Shown here in pieces: positions 46,524 through 56,017 of a DNA stretch of 64,000 nt. The stretch spans positions 1 through 64,000 of the forward strand of contig NZ_BMWE01000003.1 of the NCBI RefSeq assembly GCF_014651075.1, written 5' to 3'. A program made the translations under genes and the position numbers. Every line of letters starts with the position of its first letter. The stretch's first letter is position 1. This DNA is from Streptomyces djakartensis. Its GTDB lineage: Bacteria; Actinomycetota; Actinomycetes; Streptomycetales; Streptomycetaceae. Below the pieces are notes generated by a model that saw nothing but the letters and a program-made list of their open reading frames with translations, did not search any database and was not told where the DNA came from.

Positions 46524-47564
46524 ATGTTGGAGACCTCCGCACGCCTGCTGCGTCTGCTGTCCCTGCTCCAGGCCCACCGCGAGTGGTCCGGCGCCGACCT
46601 GGCCGAACGGCTCGGTGTCAGCGCCCGCACCCTGCGCCGGGACGTCGACCGGCTGCGGGGGCTCGGCTACCCGGTCAACGCCAGCCCGGGCACGGGCGGC
46701 GGCTACCAACTGGGCGCCGGCGCCGAGCTGCCGCCGCTGCTCCTGGACGACGACGAGGCCGTGGCCGTGGCGATCGGCCTGCGCACGGCCGCCGGGCAGG
46801 GCATCGAGGGCATCGGCGAGACCTCGGTCCGGGCCCTCGCCAAACTGGAACAGGTGCTGCCCGGCCGGCTGCGCCGCCGCGTGAGCGCCCTCAACGCCTT
46901 CACCGTGCCGATGCTGCGCGGGCCCGTGCCGGACGCCGTCGACCCGGCCGTGCTGACCGAGCTCGCCCACCTCTGCCGGGACACCGAACGGCTGCGCTTC
47001 GAGTACCGCGGCCACGACGGCACCACCAGCCGCCGCAGCGTCGAACCGCACCGCCTGGTGTGCACCGAACGCCGCTGGTACCTGGTCGCCTGGGACCTCG
47101 ACCGGGCGGACTGGCGCACCTTCCGCGTCGACCGCGTCACGCCCAGGCCACCCCACGGCCCGCGCTTCGTACCGCGCGAGCCGCCCGCGGAGGACCTGGC
47201 CGCCTACGTCTCCCAGGGCGTCTCCACGCGCGTGTACGCCACCCACGCCGTGGTACGGATCCTGGCGCCCCTGGAGGAGGCCGCCACCCGCATCTCGCCC
47301 AGCGCCGGCGTGCTGGAGGCCGAGGGTCCGGACAGCTGCCTGCTGCGCTGCGGCGCCGGAAGCCTCGACGTGATGGTGATCCACGTGGTGATGCTGGGCT
47401 TCGAGTTCGAGGTGCTGGAACCGGTGGAGCTGATCGACGCGATCAGGAGGACTCGCGACCGGCTTGATGCCGCGCTGGCTCGGGCTGCGACGTCACCGCC
47501 GCGTACTGCGGATGACGCAGGTCGAACGCCGGCGACTCCGACCGGATCCGGGGCAGCGTCGTGA
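46524..47564 (+). CDS. WYL-domain transcriptional regulator
   Basis: 346 residues. N-terminal helix-turn-helix ([40 protein letters not shown]), a WYL domain with [23 protein letters not shown], and a C-terminal WCX part. WYL regulators sense nucleic-acid or other ligands; many control neighbouring genes. ATG 46524 starts 40 nt after the binding-protein stop, so it may regulate the transporter. Its last 122 bp overlap the end of ctaD on the other strand; the family-typical part ends near 47490 and the tail after that ([18 protein letters not shown]) looks like an added extension. Confidence 0.9.
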   Translation: MLETSARLLRLLSLLQAHREWSGADLAERLGVSARTLRRDVDRLRGLGYPVNASPGTGGGYQLGAGAELPPLLLDDDEAVAVAIGLRTAAGQGIEGIGETSVRALAKLEQVLPGRLRRRVSALNAFTVPMLRGPVPDAVDPAVLTELAHLCRDTERLRFEYRGHDGTTSRRSVEPHRLVCTERRWYLVAWDLDRADWRTFRVDRVTPRPPHGPRFVPREPPAEDLAAYVSQGVSTRVYATHAVVRILAPLEEAATRISPSAGVLEAEGPDSCLLRCGAGSLDVMVIHVVMLGFEFEVLEPVELIDAIRRTRDRLDAALARAATSPPRTADDAGRTPATPTGSGAAS

Positions 47565-49134
47565 AGTTGTGCCGGGGCGGCGGGCACGAGGTCGCCCACT
47601 CCAGCGAACGGCCATAACCCCAGGGGTCGTCGACCTCCACCTTCCGGCCGTACCTGGCGGTCTTCCACACGTTGTAGAGGAACGGCAGCGTCGACATCCC
47701 GAGCAGGAACGCGCCGATCGTCGAGACGGTGTTGAGCGCCGTGAAACCGTCCGCGGCGAGGTAGTCCGCGTACCGCCGCGGCATGCCCTCGGCGCCCAGC
47801 CAGTGCTGCACCAGGAACGTGGTGTGGAAGCCGGTGAACAGTGCCCAGAACTGGATCTTGCCCAGCCGTTCGTCGAGCATCTTCCCGGTGAACTTGGGCC
47901 ACCAGAAGTAGAAGCCGCCGAAGATCGCGAAGACGACCGTGCCGAAGACGACGTAGTGGAAGTGCGCGACCACGAAGTACGAGTCCGTCACGTGGAAGTC
48001 CATCGGCGGCGACGCCAGGATCACCCCGGTCAGCCCGCCGAACAGGAACGTCACCAGGAAGCCCGTCGCCCAGAGCATCGGCGTCTCGAAGGACAACGAG
48101 CCCTTCAGCATGGTGCCGGCCCAGTTGAAGAACTTCACACCGGTCGGCACCGCGATAAGGAAGCTCATGAAGGAGAAGAACGGCAGCAGCACCGCACCCG
48201 TGGCGAACATGTGGTGCGCCCACACGATCATCGACAGACCGGTGATCGCCATCGTCGCGCCGACCAGCGTCAGATAGCCGAACAGCGGCTTGCGGCTGAA
48301 GACCGGGATGATCTCCGTGATGATGCCGAAGAACGGCAGCGCGATGATGTACACCTCGGGGTGGCCGAAGAACCAGAACAGGTGCTGCCACAGGATCGCG
48401 CCGCCGTTGGCCGCGTCGAAGACCTGCGCCCCGAACCGCCGGTCCGCCTCCAGCACCAGCAGAGCCGCCGCGAGCACGGGGAACGCCATCAGGATCATGA
48501 TCGACGTGAACAGCGTGTTCCAGACGAAGATCGGCATCCGGAACATCGTCATGCCGGGGGCGCGCATCCCGATGATGGTGGTGACGAAATTGACCGCGCC
48601 GAGGATCGTGCCGAAGCCCGACAGGGCCAGCCCCATGATCCACAGATCGGCACCGAGACCCGGCGACCGCTCCGCGCTGTTGAGCGGGGCGTAGGCGGTC
48701 CAGCCGAAGTCCGCCGGACCGGAGGGCACCAGCAGCGAGCCGAGCACGATCAACCCGCCGAACAGGAACAGCCAGTACGAGAACATGTTCAGCCGCGGGA
48801 AGGCGACGTCGGGCGCGCCGATCTGCAACGGCATCAGCTCGTTGGCGAAGCCCGCGAAGCTCGGCGTCGCGAACAGCAGCAGCATGATCGTGCCGTGCAT
48901 CGTGAACGCCTGGTTGAACTGCTCGTTGTCGATGATCTGCAGGCCCGGACGGGCGAGCTCGGCGCGCATCAGCAGCGCCATCGCCCCGGCGATCAGGAAG
49001 AACACGAACGAGGTGACCAGGTAGAGGTGGCCGATCTTCTTGTGGTCCGTCGTCGTCAGCCAGTCGACCACCACCCGCCCGTGCCGTGTGCGCGGCTCGT
49101 GCGGCGTCGCCGCCTGTACGGTCTGCGTCCCCAT
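47443..49134 (-). CDS. ctaD: Cytochrome c oxidase subunit I
   Basis: 563 residues, twelve helices, with the haem-copper ligands: [12 protein letters not shown] (low-spin haem His), [17 protein letters not shown] (CuB His and cross-linked Tyr), WAHHMFATG (CuB His pair), and [12 protein letters not shown] (both haem His). It reduces oxygen to water and pumps protons. It is alone here: no ctaC, ctaE, ctaF or qcr genes are next to it, so it is probably a second, stand-alone copy. ATG 49134 is the start of the recognisable N-terminus. The C-terminus runs 122 bp into the opposite-strand WYL gene. Only the last 15-20 residues are atypical. Confidence 0.95.
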   Translation of the reverse strand: MGTQTVQAATPHEPRTRHGRVVVDWLTTTDHKKIGHLYLVTSFVFFLIAGAMALLMRAELARPGLQIIDNEQFNQAFTMHGTIMLLLFATPSFAGFANELMPLQIGAPDVAFPRLNMFSYWLFLFGGLIVLGSLLVPSGPADFGWTAYAPLNSAERSPGLGADLWIMGLALSGFGTILGAVNFVTTIIGMRAPGMTMFRMPIFVWNTLFTSIMILMAFPVLAAALLVLEADRRFGAQVFDAANGGAILWQHLFWFFGHPEVYIIALPFFGIITEIIPVFSRKPLFGYLTLVGATMAITGLSMIVWAHHMFATGAVLLPFFSFMSFLIAVPTGVKFFNWAGTMLKGSLSFETPMLWATGFLVTFLFGGLTGVILASPPMDFHVTDSYFVVAHFHYVVFGTVVFAIFGGFYFWWPKFTGKMLDERLGKIQFWALFTGFHTTFLVQHWLGAEGMPRRYADYLAADGFTALNTVSTIGAFLLGMSTLPFLYNVWKTARYGRKVEVDDPWGYGRSLEWATSCPPPRHNFTTLPRIRSESPAFDLRHPQYAAVTSQPEPARHQAGRESS

Positions 49135-49536
49135 CGCTCGCTCGCCCCTTCGCTCATCGCGTACCGGGCCCGCCGTAGCCCGCGCCACCCGTACCCGCGG
49201 GCCCACGCCATGATGCGCGCGGCGCAGCCCGCTACGGCAGGGCGCGTACCGGCCTCTTCCCGCCGAAGCCATGCATTTCCCGAGCGGCGCCGACTGGGCG
49301 GACTCCGTCCGGCATCGGAATGGAACGGGCCCCTCAGGCGCTTCTTCCGGAACTTTCCGCCGGGCTTTTCCCATGGGGTCACAGGACGCGCGGAATTCCC
49401 TGTGGAATGCCTGCGGAAGGCCTACGGAACCGCTCGTCCGTGTGACGGAGAACCCCCGAAACCACTGGCCTGATCTTGTGACAGAAGCGTGACAGGAAGA
49501 GGACAGGAGAGGAACAGAGGGAGGTAGCGTGGCGGC
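49135..49536. other. Divergent region between ctaD and the I78 inhibitor gene
   Basis: About 400 bp without a convincing gene. Short direct repeats GTGACAG (near 49478 and 49490) lie upstream of the inhibitor gene, next to its GGAGGT ribosome site. I cannot assign promoters. Confidence 0.4.
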
Positions 49537-49752
49537 ATGGCACCGATTCCGACACCTGACGCGGAACCCGACGACACGCCGGACACCTATGTCGGCCTGG
49601 AGGCCGACCGGGCCGAACGCCTCGCGCGTGAGCGCGGCTGGTCGACGGTGCGCTCACTGTCGCCGGGGACGATCATCACCATGGAGTACCGCGTGGGCCG
49701 GCTGAACTTCGAGGTGAAGGGCGGCCGGGTGGCGCGGGCCTGGAAAGGCTGA
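49537..49752 (+). CDS. I78 family peptidase inhibitor-like protein
   Basis: 71 residues. It shows the I78 pattern: [18 protein letters not shown] near the middle and [26 protein letters not shown] at the end (read in two parts), which fits the reactive-loop fold that inhibits serine proteases in Aspergillus and bacteria. There is no signal peptide, which is unusual if the targets are secreted proteases. ATG 49537 follows GGAGGT. A hairpin terminator follows. Confidence 0.85.
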   Translation: MAPIPTPDAEPDDTPDTYVGLEADRAERLARERGWSTVRSLSPGTIITMEYRVGRLNFEVKGGRVARAWKG

Positions 49753-49758
49753 GAGCGG

Positions 49759-49798
49759 GCGAAGGCCCCCGGTTCGCCGTGGAACCGGGGGCCTTCGC
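49759..49798. terminator. Terminator after I78 inhibitor gene
   Basis: A perfect 17-bp stem (GCGAAGGCCCCCGGTTC / GAACCGGGGGCCTTCGC) with a 6-nt loop, between two convergent genes. Confidence 0.9.
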
Positions 49799-49841
49799 CG
49801 TGCCGGGGGCGGGCACTCCGGCCCTCCGCCGTCCGGCCTGG

Positions 49842-50837
49842 TCAGCCGCCCGCCAGGGGGCGTGTCGTGGAGGACGAGCCGCGTGGGTGCCGCTCCGGGT
49901 GCGGCGGGCGGCGGCTGCCGGCCGGGGTGGTCGGCGTGCGCTCGGAGCGGGCCGTGTGGGGACCTGGCGCCAGGTAGGCAGGGGTCCGGGGCGAGCGGGC
50001 CGCGACGTCCTCCCGGTCGCTCGGCAGCGGCGTGATCACCACGGGCGGTGCGCCGACCGGGGTGGCGGCGGGCGCCGCACGGCGGGCGCGCCGGCGCTCG
50101 CGCAGGTCGAAGATCACGGCCTCGGAACGGGCGATCAACGGCTCGAACCACGGCAGGGCGAGCAGGATGAGCAGGCCCGCGGCCCAGCCCAGGAGCACAT
50201 CGCTCAGCCAGTGCGTACCGAGGTAGACGGTGGCCATCCCGACGCCGAGCGAGGTGACGGCGGAGACGGCGGACAGCCAGCGGCGCGCTCTCTCGGTGGA
50301 GGCCATATAGGCCAGGATTCCCCAGGTCACCACGGCGTTGGCGGTGTGACCGCTCGGAAATATATCGCCGCCGCGCCACATCTCGTTCGAGCCGATCACG
50401 GTCGCGTAGTGCGGCCCCAGGCGGCCCATGCCGTACTTGGCGGCGCCGACCGTGACGTTCAGCAGCAGCAGCGAGACGCCGAGCGCGAGCAGGGGGCGCA
50501 GGGTGTGCTGCCGCCAGGAGCGCCAGCCCAGCCAGGCCGCGACCATCACGGCGGTCGGGCCGCGCTGGCCGAGGACCACGTAGTAGTCGACGAACCAGTG
50601 GATCTCCGACCACTGCTGGTACGGCCGGAAGAACATGACCTGCCAGTCGAGCCGGACAAGCCAGGACGTGATCACCACGGCCCACACGATCGCGCCGTAG
50701 AAGACCAGGGTCGCCGCCAGGAGCACGATGCGGTGCCTGCTCATCTTCGGCTGATCGATGAGGGCCGGTCGTTCCGGCTCACGATCCAGCCGGGCGAACA
50801 CCCGGTCCAGACGGGTGAGCTTCGGTTCGTTACGCAC
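49842..50837 (-). CDS. PAP2-family membrane phosphatase
   Basis: 331 residues. About six helices; PAP2 motifs are KYGMGRLGP, then DIFPSGHTANAVV (central His) and YLGTHWLSDVLLGWAAG (His-Asp pair). A Pro/Arg/Thr-rich C-terminal tail of about 80 residues is cytoplasmic. The substrate is probably a lipid phosphate such as undecaprenyl pyrophosphate or phosphatidate, not resolvable here. GTG 50837 gives the family start RNEPKLTRLDRVF; a -10-like TAACGT at 50850-50845 suggests a leaderless message. A TTG at 50882 would add 15 residues. Confidence 0.87.
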   Translation of the reverse strand: MRNEPKLTRLDRVFARLDREPERPALIDQPKMSRHRIVLLAATLVFYGAIVWAVVITSWLVRLDWQVMFFRPYQQWSEIHWFVDYYVVLGQRGPTAVMVAAWLGWRSWRQHTLRPLLALGVSLLLLNVTVGAAKYGMGRLGPHYATVIGSNEMWRGGDIFPSGHTANAVVTWGILAYMASTERARRWLSAVSAVTSLGVGMATVYLGTHWLSDVLLGWAAGLLILLALPWFEPLIARSEAVIFDLRERRRARRAAPAATPVGAPPVVITPLPSDREDVAARSPRTPAYLAPGPHTARSERTPTTPAGSRRPPHPERHPRGSSSTTRPLAGG

Positions 50838-51064
50838 CCAATCGACGTTACAGCGAGTGAGCTCAGATCCCGGGTGAATCAACGGCTTTGTGATGACGAT
50901 GTGATGTGGGATTCCTCTCAGGAGGAGGTTTATTTCCAGCGAATCTGCAATCGCCGGGTGCTGTGGCCTTCAATTCCTTTGATCATTCTGGACGCGGGTT
51001 TTGGTGTGCTTTTGAATTCGTTCACCCTGGCATGGCGCGGAATTCCCCTGTCGCTCACAGCGGG
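50838..51064. other. A+T-rich intergenic patch
   Basis: From about 50880 to 51060 base composition is clearly lower in G+C than all around. It contains AGGAGGAGG (50928-50936) but no start codon in a sensible place after it, and no convincing ORF on either strand. It may be relic or regulatory DNA. Confidence 0.5.
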
Positions 51065-52234
51065 TCAGGGTGGACCGGAGCCGTTCAGCCAGAACGCCCC
51101 GTACCCCGCCGACAGGACGGCCATGGACCCGAGCACCAGCGCTGACCTGCGCAAACGCAGCCGGGCCAGGGTCAGGGCGAGGGGCAGCAGCAGTGGGAAG
51201 GCGGGCAGCAGCAGGCGCGGTTTCGAGCCGAAGTAGCTCGACGCGCAGAGCGCGAGCGCGGTCACGACGCCGCTGTAGACCAGCAGCGGAAGCGGCTGGC
51301 GCTGACGTACTCCGGCCACATACAGCCAGACGGCTGACGCGACCCCGAGAACCAGCCCCACGCCGGCCGGGGCCGACGGGAACGACGTGAACTTCTCGCC
51401 GACGAACCGGGCGAACGCGTAGCCCCCGTCGAACCCGTTGCGCCATCCGGCCTGTACGTCGAGATAGCCGAGCGGACCCCCGCCGGTGCGGTGACCGACC
51501 CACAGGACGTACCCGGCGGTGCCGAGGGGCGCCAGCAGCACGCCGAGGACGCGGCGGGCACCGGGGCCCGGGCCGGGCGCGACACCCGCGCGCCGGTCCC
51601 GTACGAAGGAGCCGATGGCCGCCACCCACACCGCCGCGGCCACCGCCATCCCCACCGGGCGGGTCAGACCCGCCAGCAGGGCCAGCGCGCCCGCGGTCAC
51701 CCAGCGGCCGGTCAGCCCCGCGTACAGCGACCACGCGGCGAGCGCCGTGAACAGGGACTCGCTGTACGCCATCGACTGCACGATCCCGACCGGAAGCACG
51801 GCCCACAGCAGCACCGCGCACACCCCGGCCCGGCGCCCGTACACATGGTCGGCGACCGCGAAGATCCCCCAGGCCGCGGCGATCGAGGCACCCAGGCTGA
51901 CGACGAAACCGCCGTCCGCGTACGACAGCGGGGACACCGCCGCCAGCAGCCGCTCCAGCCAGGGCAGGAGCGGGAAGAACGCGAGGTTGGAGTGCACGTC
52001 CCCGTTCGGCAGGCGCACCTCGTACCCGTAGCCGAGTTCGGCGACCCTGGTGTACCAGAGCGCGTCCCAGCGGGCGGTGAGCAGCGTGTAGGCGCTCTTG
52101 TCGCGTGCCGCGCTCCACAGGGCCAGGGCGACGAGGCCGAGGGCGCGGACGGCCGCGTACCCGAGGAGCGCCGGAGCTGCCCGGCGCAGCGCCCCGGCGC
52201 GGGACGGAGCCGCACGCGTCTCAAGATCGGTCAC
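51065..52234 (-). CDS. Membrane mannosyltransferase, PIG-V-like GT
   Basis: 389 residues with about nine hydrophobic helices. After the first helix is LLTARWDALWYTRVAELGYGY, whose RWD region matches the lumenal/periplasmic Asp motif of PIG-V-type GT-C enzymes; HSNLAFFPLLPWLERLL and AYSESLFTALAAWSLYAGL follow in PIG-V order. GT-C enzymes use polyprenyl-phosphate sugars on the outer face of the membrane. Acceptor unknown. GTG 52234 (TDLETRAAPSRAG) is chosen; the longer frame to 52315 has no ribosome site. Confidence 0.85.
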   Translation of the reverse strand: MTDLETRAAPSRAGALRRAAPALLGYAAVRALGLVALALWSAARDKSAYTLLTARWDALWYTRVAELGYGYEVRLPNGDVHSNLAFFPLLPWLERLLAAVSPLSYADGGFVVSLGASIAAAWGIFAVADHVYGRRAGVCAVLLWAVLPVGIVQSMAYSESLFTALAAWSLYAGLTGRWVTAGALALLAGLTRPVGMAVAAAVWVAAIGSFVRDRRAGVAPGPGPGARRVLGVLLAPLGTAGYVLWVGHRTGGGPLGYLDVQAGWRNGFDGGYAFARFVGEKFTSFPSAPAGVGLVLGVASAVWLYVAGVRQRQPLPLLVYSGVVTALALCASSYFGSKPRLLLPAFPLLLPLALTLARLRLRRSALVLGSMAVLSAGYGAFWLNGSGPP

Positions 52235-52496
52235 GGGCCCGATTATCGACCGGGGCCGGAACCGCCCGGCCGCCCGGTGCGTGATCGAGGAGGAAGGAAG
52301 TGGCGTACGCCACATCCTTCCGCCGGACGGGTGAGAGGTCCGCCACTAGGCTCCGTCCCGGACTCGCGTACCCTGACGTGTCACTCGCTTTTCGCTTGCG
52401 CGGGCCGGAGACCACCGCTCCTCTCCGGCCGAGCCGCGGGGGCGTCCCCACCCCGTGAGCCCGCCGATCGCGAGGGAACATCTGGGAGGTACGTAC

Positions 52497-54098
52497 ATGT
52501 CCGGGACGACCACGGCCGGCGCTGCGCTGCGCCGTCGGGCGGCCGGGGCCGGTGCCAACCGCTGGGTGGTTCTCGTCGTCCTCTGCGTCAGCCTGCTGCT
52601 GGTCGCGGTCGACGCCACCGTGCTGCACGTGGCGGTCCCCGCCGTCAGCGAGGACCTGAGGCCCGGCGGGATAGAGCTGCTCTGGATCGTCGACGTCTAC
52701 CCGCTGGTCTGCGCCTCGCTGCTGATCCTGTTCGGCACCCTGGGCGACCGCGTCGGCCGCAGACGGGTCCTGCTCCTCGGGTACGCGCTCTTCGGCCTCG
52801 CCTCCGGCATGGCGGCACTGGCCGACAACGCCCAGGTGCTGATCGTGGCGCGGGCGCTGCTCGGAGTGGGCGGCGCGATGATCATGCCCGCGACCCTGTC
52901 GATCCTGCGTCAGGTCTTCCCGGAGCGGCGTGAGCGGGCGCTCGCCATCGGCATCTGGAGCGCCGTGGCGGCGGTCGGTGCGGCGGTGGGGCCGCTGCTT
53001 GGCGGATTCCTCCTGGAGCACTTCTGGTGGGGTTCGGTCTTCCTCGTCAACATTCCGTTGATGCTGGTGAGTCTCCCGGTCGGGCGGCTGCTGCTGCCCG
53101 AGTCGAAGGGGGACGGCACCGGCCCCTGGGACGTCGTCGGCGCGCTGATGGCGGCGACCGGGCTGTTCGGTGTGGTGCTCGGCGTCAAGCGGCTCGGGGG
53201 CGGGGAGCCGGTGTGGAGCATGTTCACGCTGGTGCCGCTGGTGGTGGGCGCGGCGCTGCTGGCCGGCTTCGTACGGCGGCAGCGGCGGCGGGCACACCCT
53301 CTGGTGGATCTCAGGATGTTCGCGCGGCCGGCGTTCAGCACGTCCGTCGGGTGCATCGTGCTGGCGATGCTCGCGCTGGTCGGTCTGGAACTGATCGCGG
53401 CGCAGTACCTCCAGCTGGTGCTCGGTCTCTCTCCGCTGGAGACGGGGCTGCGGCTGCTCCCGCTGACGTTCGCCGCGATGGCGGCCGGGCTGGCGGGGGC
53501 GCGGCTGCTGCGGCGGTTCGGGCCGCGGCGGATGGTGTGCGCCGGGTTCTGTCTGACGGCGTTCGCGGTCGTGCTGCTGACGGCGATGGGCCGCACGGAC
53601 CAGTGCGCGCTGATGCTGGCCGCGTTCGTGCTGCTGGGCTTCGGGCTGGAGACGACGCTGTTCGGGGCGTACGAGTCGATGCTGAGCGAGGCGCCGCCGG
53701 AGCAGGCCGGTGGGGCGGCGGCGATCGGGGAGACGTCGTACCAGCTGGGGGCGGGGATCGGGATCGCGCTGCTCGGCAGCGTGATGAACGCCGCGTACGC
53801 GCCGGGGCTGTCGGGCGTGCCGGGCGTGCCGGAGTCGGCCTCCTCCTCTGCGGGGCATTCGCTGGGGGAGGCGTACGAGGTTGCCGCGCAGCTGGGCGGG
53901 ACTGCCGGGGTCGCTCTGCGGCATGCCGCCCGGGACGCGTTCGTGCACGGGCTGCATGTGACGTTGCTGGTGAGTGCGGGGTTGTTGCTGCTGGGGGCGG
54001 TGATGGCGTTGCGGTTGCCGCGGGTGATGCAGTGCGAGGCGGCGCCGGTGGAGGTGCCCGCGCAGCGGGGCGCCGAGGAGTCGCGCGTCTCGGTGTGA
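52497..54098 (+). CDS. MFS drug exporter, DHA2 (14-helix) family
   Basis: 533 residues, about fourteen helices. Motif C-like region near VALDATVLHVAVPAV-type DATVLHVAVPAVSEDL, motif A GTLGDRVGRRRVLLLGYALF, and PATLSILRQVFPERRERALAIGIW in helix 4/5. These are QacA/SmvA-type features, so a proton-driven multidrug exporter is likely. ATG 52497 follows GGGAGGT. It is a single gene, divergent from the glycosyltransferase; a possible regulator is not beside it. A hairpin follows. Confidence 0.92.
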   Translation: MSGTTTAGAALRRRAAGAGANRWVVLVVLCVSLLLVAVDATVLHVAVPAVSEDLRPGGIELLWIVDVYPLVCASLLILFGTLGDRVGRRRVLLLGYALFGLASGMAALADNAQVLIVARALLGVGGAMIMPATLSILRQVFPERRERALAIGIWSAVAAVGAAVGPLLGGFLLEHFWWGSVFLVNIPLMLVSLPVGRLLLPESKGDGTGPWDVVGALMAATGLFGVVLGVKRLGGGEPVWSMFTLVPLVVGAALLAGFVRRQRRRAHPLVDLRMFARPAFSTSVGCIVLAMLALVGLELIAAQYLQLVLGLSPLETGLRLLPLTFAAMAAGLAGARLLRRFGPRRMVCAGFCLTAFAVVLLTAMGRTDQCALMLAAFVLLGFGLETTLFGAYESMLSEAPPEQAGGAAAIGETSYQLGAGIGIALLGSVMNAAYAPGLSGVPGVPESASSSAGHSLGEAYEVAAQLGGTAGVALRHAARDAFVHGLHVTLLVSAGLLLLGAVMALRLPRVMQCEAAPVEVPAQRGAEESRVSV

Positions 54099-54221
54099 GC
54101 CGCCCACCCGCGCACCACTCTTAACCGTTCGAGTGAAGGGTCAAGGTCGCCAGTGGGTGGCACGCCCCGTCGGCGGCTGGCGGCGGTGGAGCGATCGGCG
54201 GCGCGACGGCACGGTGCCAGC

Positions 54222-54255
54222 GGTCGCCGGCCGGCCTCCACCCCCGCCGGCGACC
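54222..54255 (+). terminator. Hairpin after MFS gene
   Basis: A 10-bp perfect stem GGTCGCCGGC / GCCGGCGACC with a 14-nt loop, 124 nt after the MFS stop and before the acyl-CoA dehydrogenase promoter. Confidence 0.6.
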
Positions 54256-54313
54256 TCCGGTGTCAGTTGGCGGCTATGGGTGGTGCGTGGGTGTGCCGAG
54301 GCCGTAGCGTCTG

Positions 54314-54328
54314 ACTAGCGCTGCTAGT
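54314..54328. promoter_or_regulatory. Palindrome ACTAGC-GCT-GCTAGT upstream of acyl-CoA dehydrogenase
   Basis: A perfect 6-bp dyad with a 3-nt centre, ending 24 nt before the ATG. It overlaps the likely promoter region, so it looks like an operator for a TetR-, MarR- or GntR-type regulator. No regulator gene is adjacent. Confidence 0.6.
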
Positions 54329-54352
54329 TAAAGAGTTTCGGAGGGTGTCGAG

Positions 54353-55543
54353 ATGTCCGGTTCGCCTAAGCTGCCTCCCTTCGACCCCGCCGACCCCCTC
54401 GGCCTCGACGACCTGCTGGAGCCGGAGGACCTGGGGATCAGGGACACCGTGCGTGCCTGGGCCGCGGACCGGGTGCTGCCCCATGTGGCCGAGTGGTACG
54501 AGAAGGGCGAGCTGCCCGGCGTCCGGGAGCTCGCCCGGGAGCTCGGTGGGATCGGTGCCCTCGGGATGTCCCTCGACGGGTACGGGTGCGCCGGTGCGTC
54601 CGCCGTGCAGTACGGGCTGGCCTGTCTGGAGCTGGAGGCCGCCGACTCCGGGATCCGGTCCCTGGTGTCCGTGCAGGGCTCCCTCGCCATGTACGCGATC
54701 CACCGGTTCGGCGGCGAGACGCAGAAACAGCAGTGGCTGCCCTCGATGGCCTCCGGCGACGTCATCGGCTGCTTCGGGCTCACCGAGCCCGACCACGGCT
54801 CCGACCCCGCCTCCATGCGGACGTACGCCAAGCGCGACGGATCGGACTGGATCCTCAACGGCCGCAAGATGTGGATCACCAACGGCTCGGTCGCCGGTGT
54901 CGCCGTCGTGTGGGCGCAGACCGAGGACGGGATCCGCGGGTTCGTGGTGCCGACCGGCAGCAAAGGGTTCTCCGCGCCGGAGATCAAGCACAAGTGGTCC
55001 CTCAGGGCCTCCGTCACCAGCGAGCTCGTCCTGGACGACGTCCGGCTGCCCGCCGACGCCGTCCTGCCGGAGGTGACCGGCCTGCGCGGGCCGCTCAGCT
55101 GTCTGTCGCACGCCCGGTACGGAATCGTCTGGGGCGCCATGGGGGCGGCGCGCAGCAGTTTCGAGGCCGCGGTCGACTACGCGAAGTCGCGGGAGCAGTT
55201 CGGGCGGCCCATCGGCGGCTTCCAGCTCACTCAGGCCAAACTCGCCGACATGGCGGTCGAACTGCACAAGGGGATTCTGCTCGCCCACCATCTGGGGCGG
55301 CGCATGGACGCCGGCCGCCTGCGTCCCGAGCAGGTCAGCTTCGGCAAGCTCAACAACGTGCGCGAGGCGATCGAGATCTGCCGCACCGCCCGCACCATTC
55401 TCGGGGCCAACGGGATCTCGCTCGAATACCCCGTGATGCGGCACGCGACCAACCTCGAGTCGGTGCTCACCTACGAGGGCACCGTCGAGATGCACCAGCT
55501 CGTGCTGGGCAAGGCGCTCACCGGGCTCGACGCCTTCCGGTGA
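54353..55543 (+). CDS. Acyl-CoA dehydrogenase, glutaryl-CoA dehydrogenase-like
   Basis: 396 residues. CFGLTEPDHGSDPASMRT (FAD/substrate motif), WITNGSVAGVAVVWA, ARYGIVWGAMGAARSSFE with Arg characteristic of glutaryl-CoA dehydrogenase, and the catalytic Glu in LTYEGTVEMHQLVLGKALTG (YEGT-x2). It oxidises acyl-CoA with FAD, probably glutaryl-CoA from lysine or tryptophan breakdown; the exact substrate is inference. ATG 54353 follows GGAGGG. It is monocistronic and ends just before a hairpin shared with sflA. Confidence 0.9.
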   Translation: MSGSPKLPPFDPADPLGLDDLLEPEDLGIRDTVRAWAADRVLPHVAEWYEKGELPGVRELARELGGIGALGMSLDGYGCAGASAVQYGLACLELEAADSGIRSLVSVQGSLAMYAIHRFGGETQKQQWLPSMASGDVIGCFGLTEPDHGSDPASMRTYAKRDGSDWILNGRKMWITNGSVAGVAVVWAQTEDGIRGFVVPTGSKGFSAPEIKHKWSLRASVTSELVLDDVRLPADAVLPEVTGLRGPLSCLSHARYGIVWGAMGAARSSFEAAVDYAKSREQFGRPIGGFQLTQAKLADMAVELHKGILLAHHLGRRMDAGRLRPEQVSFGKLNNVREAIEICRTARTILGANGISLEYPVMRHATNLESVLTYEGTVEMHQLVLGKALTGLDAFR

Positions 55544-55552
55544 CCCCGCGCG

Positions 55553-55581
55553 GAGGCAGGGCCGGTGAGCGGCCCTGCCTC
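55553..55581. terminator. Bidirectional terminator between acyl-CoA dehydrogenase and sflA
   Basis: A perfect 11-bp stem (GAGGCAGGGCC / GGCCCTGCCTC) with a 7-nt loop. The right arm overlaps the sflA stop codon. Confidence 0.85.
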
Positions 55582-56017
55582 AGCTCTGGTTGAAGAAGCC
55601 GTCCGTGCGGTGCCCGCCCGGGTCACCGTTCACGATCTCCGTGTGGGCGGGGGTCAACAGGAAGACCCGGGTCGACACCCGTTCGATGGAACCGCGCAGG
55701 CCGAAGATGAGCCCGGCCGCGAAGTCGACCACGCGCTTGGCGTCCGCGGCCTCCATCGCCGTGAGGTTCATGATGACCGGCACGCCCTCACGGAACAGCT
55801 CGCCGATGGCGCGCGCGTCCCGGAAGCTGTCCGGGGTCACCGTGCCGATGCGGCGGCCCTTCTCCTCGGCGACGTCCGAGGCCACCTTGACGCGCGGATC
55901 GGTGACCCAGGCCTCCCCGGGCTCGGTCCCGTCGGAGTAGTCGTCGTCGTAGTAACGCTCGTCTTCGTTGTCGTCGACGAGGCCAAGCCAGGCACTTGCC
56001 TTGCGTACCGATCCCAT
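55580..56017 (-). CDS. sflA: SepF-like cell-division protein SflA
   Basis: 145 residues, SepF family: short N-terminal amphipathic segment ([15 protein letters not shown]) that can bind membrane, an acidic linker, and the SepF core [30 protein letters not shown] followed by [30 protein letters not shown]. It lacks ftsZ, ylmE and the other dcw neighbours, so it is the paralogue rather than the cluster copy. In S. coelicolor the SepF-like proteins SflA and SflB influence FtsZ rings and hyphal branching; I name it SflA from its size and region, from memory. ATG 56017. Confidence 0.88.
   Translation of the reverse strand: MGSVRKASAWLGLVDDNEDERYYDDDYSDGTEPGEAWVTDPRVKVASDVAEEKGRRIGTVTPDSFRDARAIGELFREGVPVIMNLTAMEAADAKRVVDFAAGLIFGLRGSIERVSTRVFLLTPAHTEIVNGDPGGHRTDGFFNQS

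Noticed and set aside
50906..51145. A 79-aa plus-strand ORF in the A+T-rich patch
   Set aside because: No ribosome site at its ATG, no domain, and its second half is antisense to the PIG-V-like gene.
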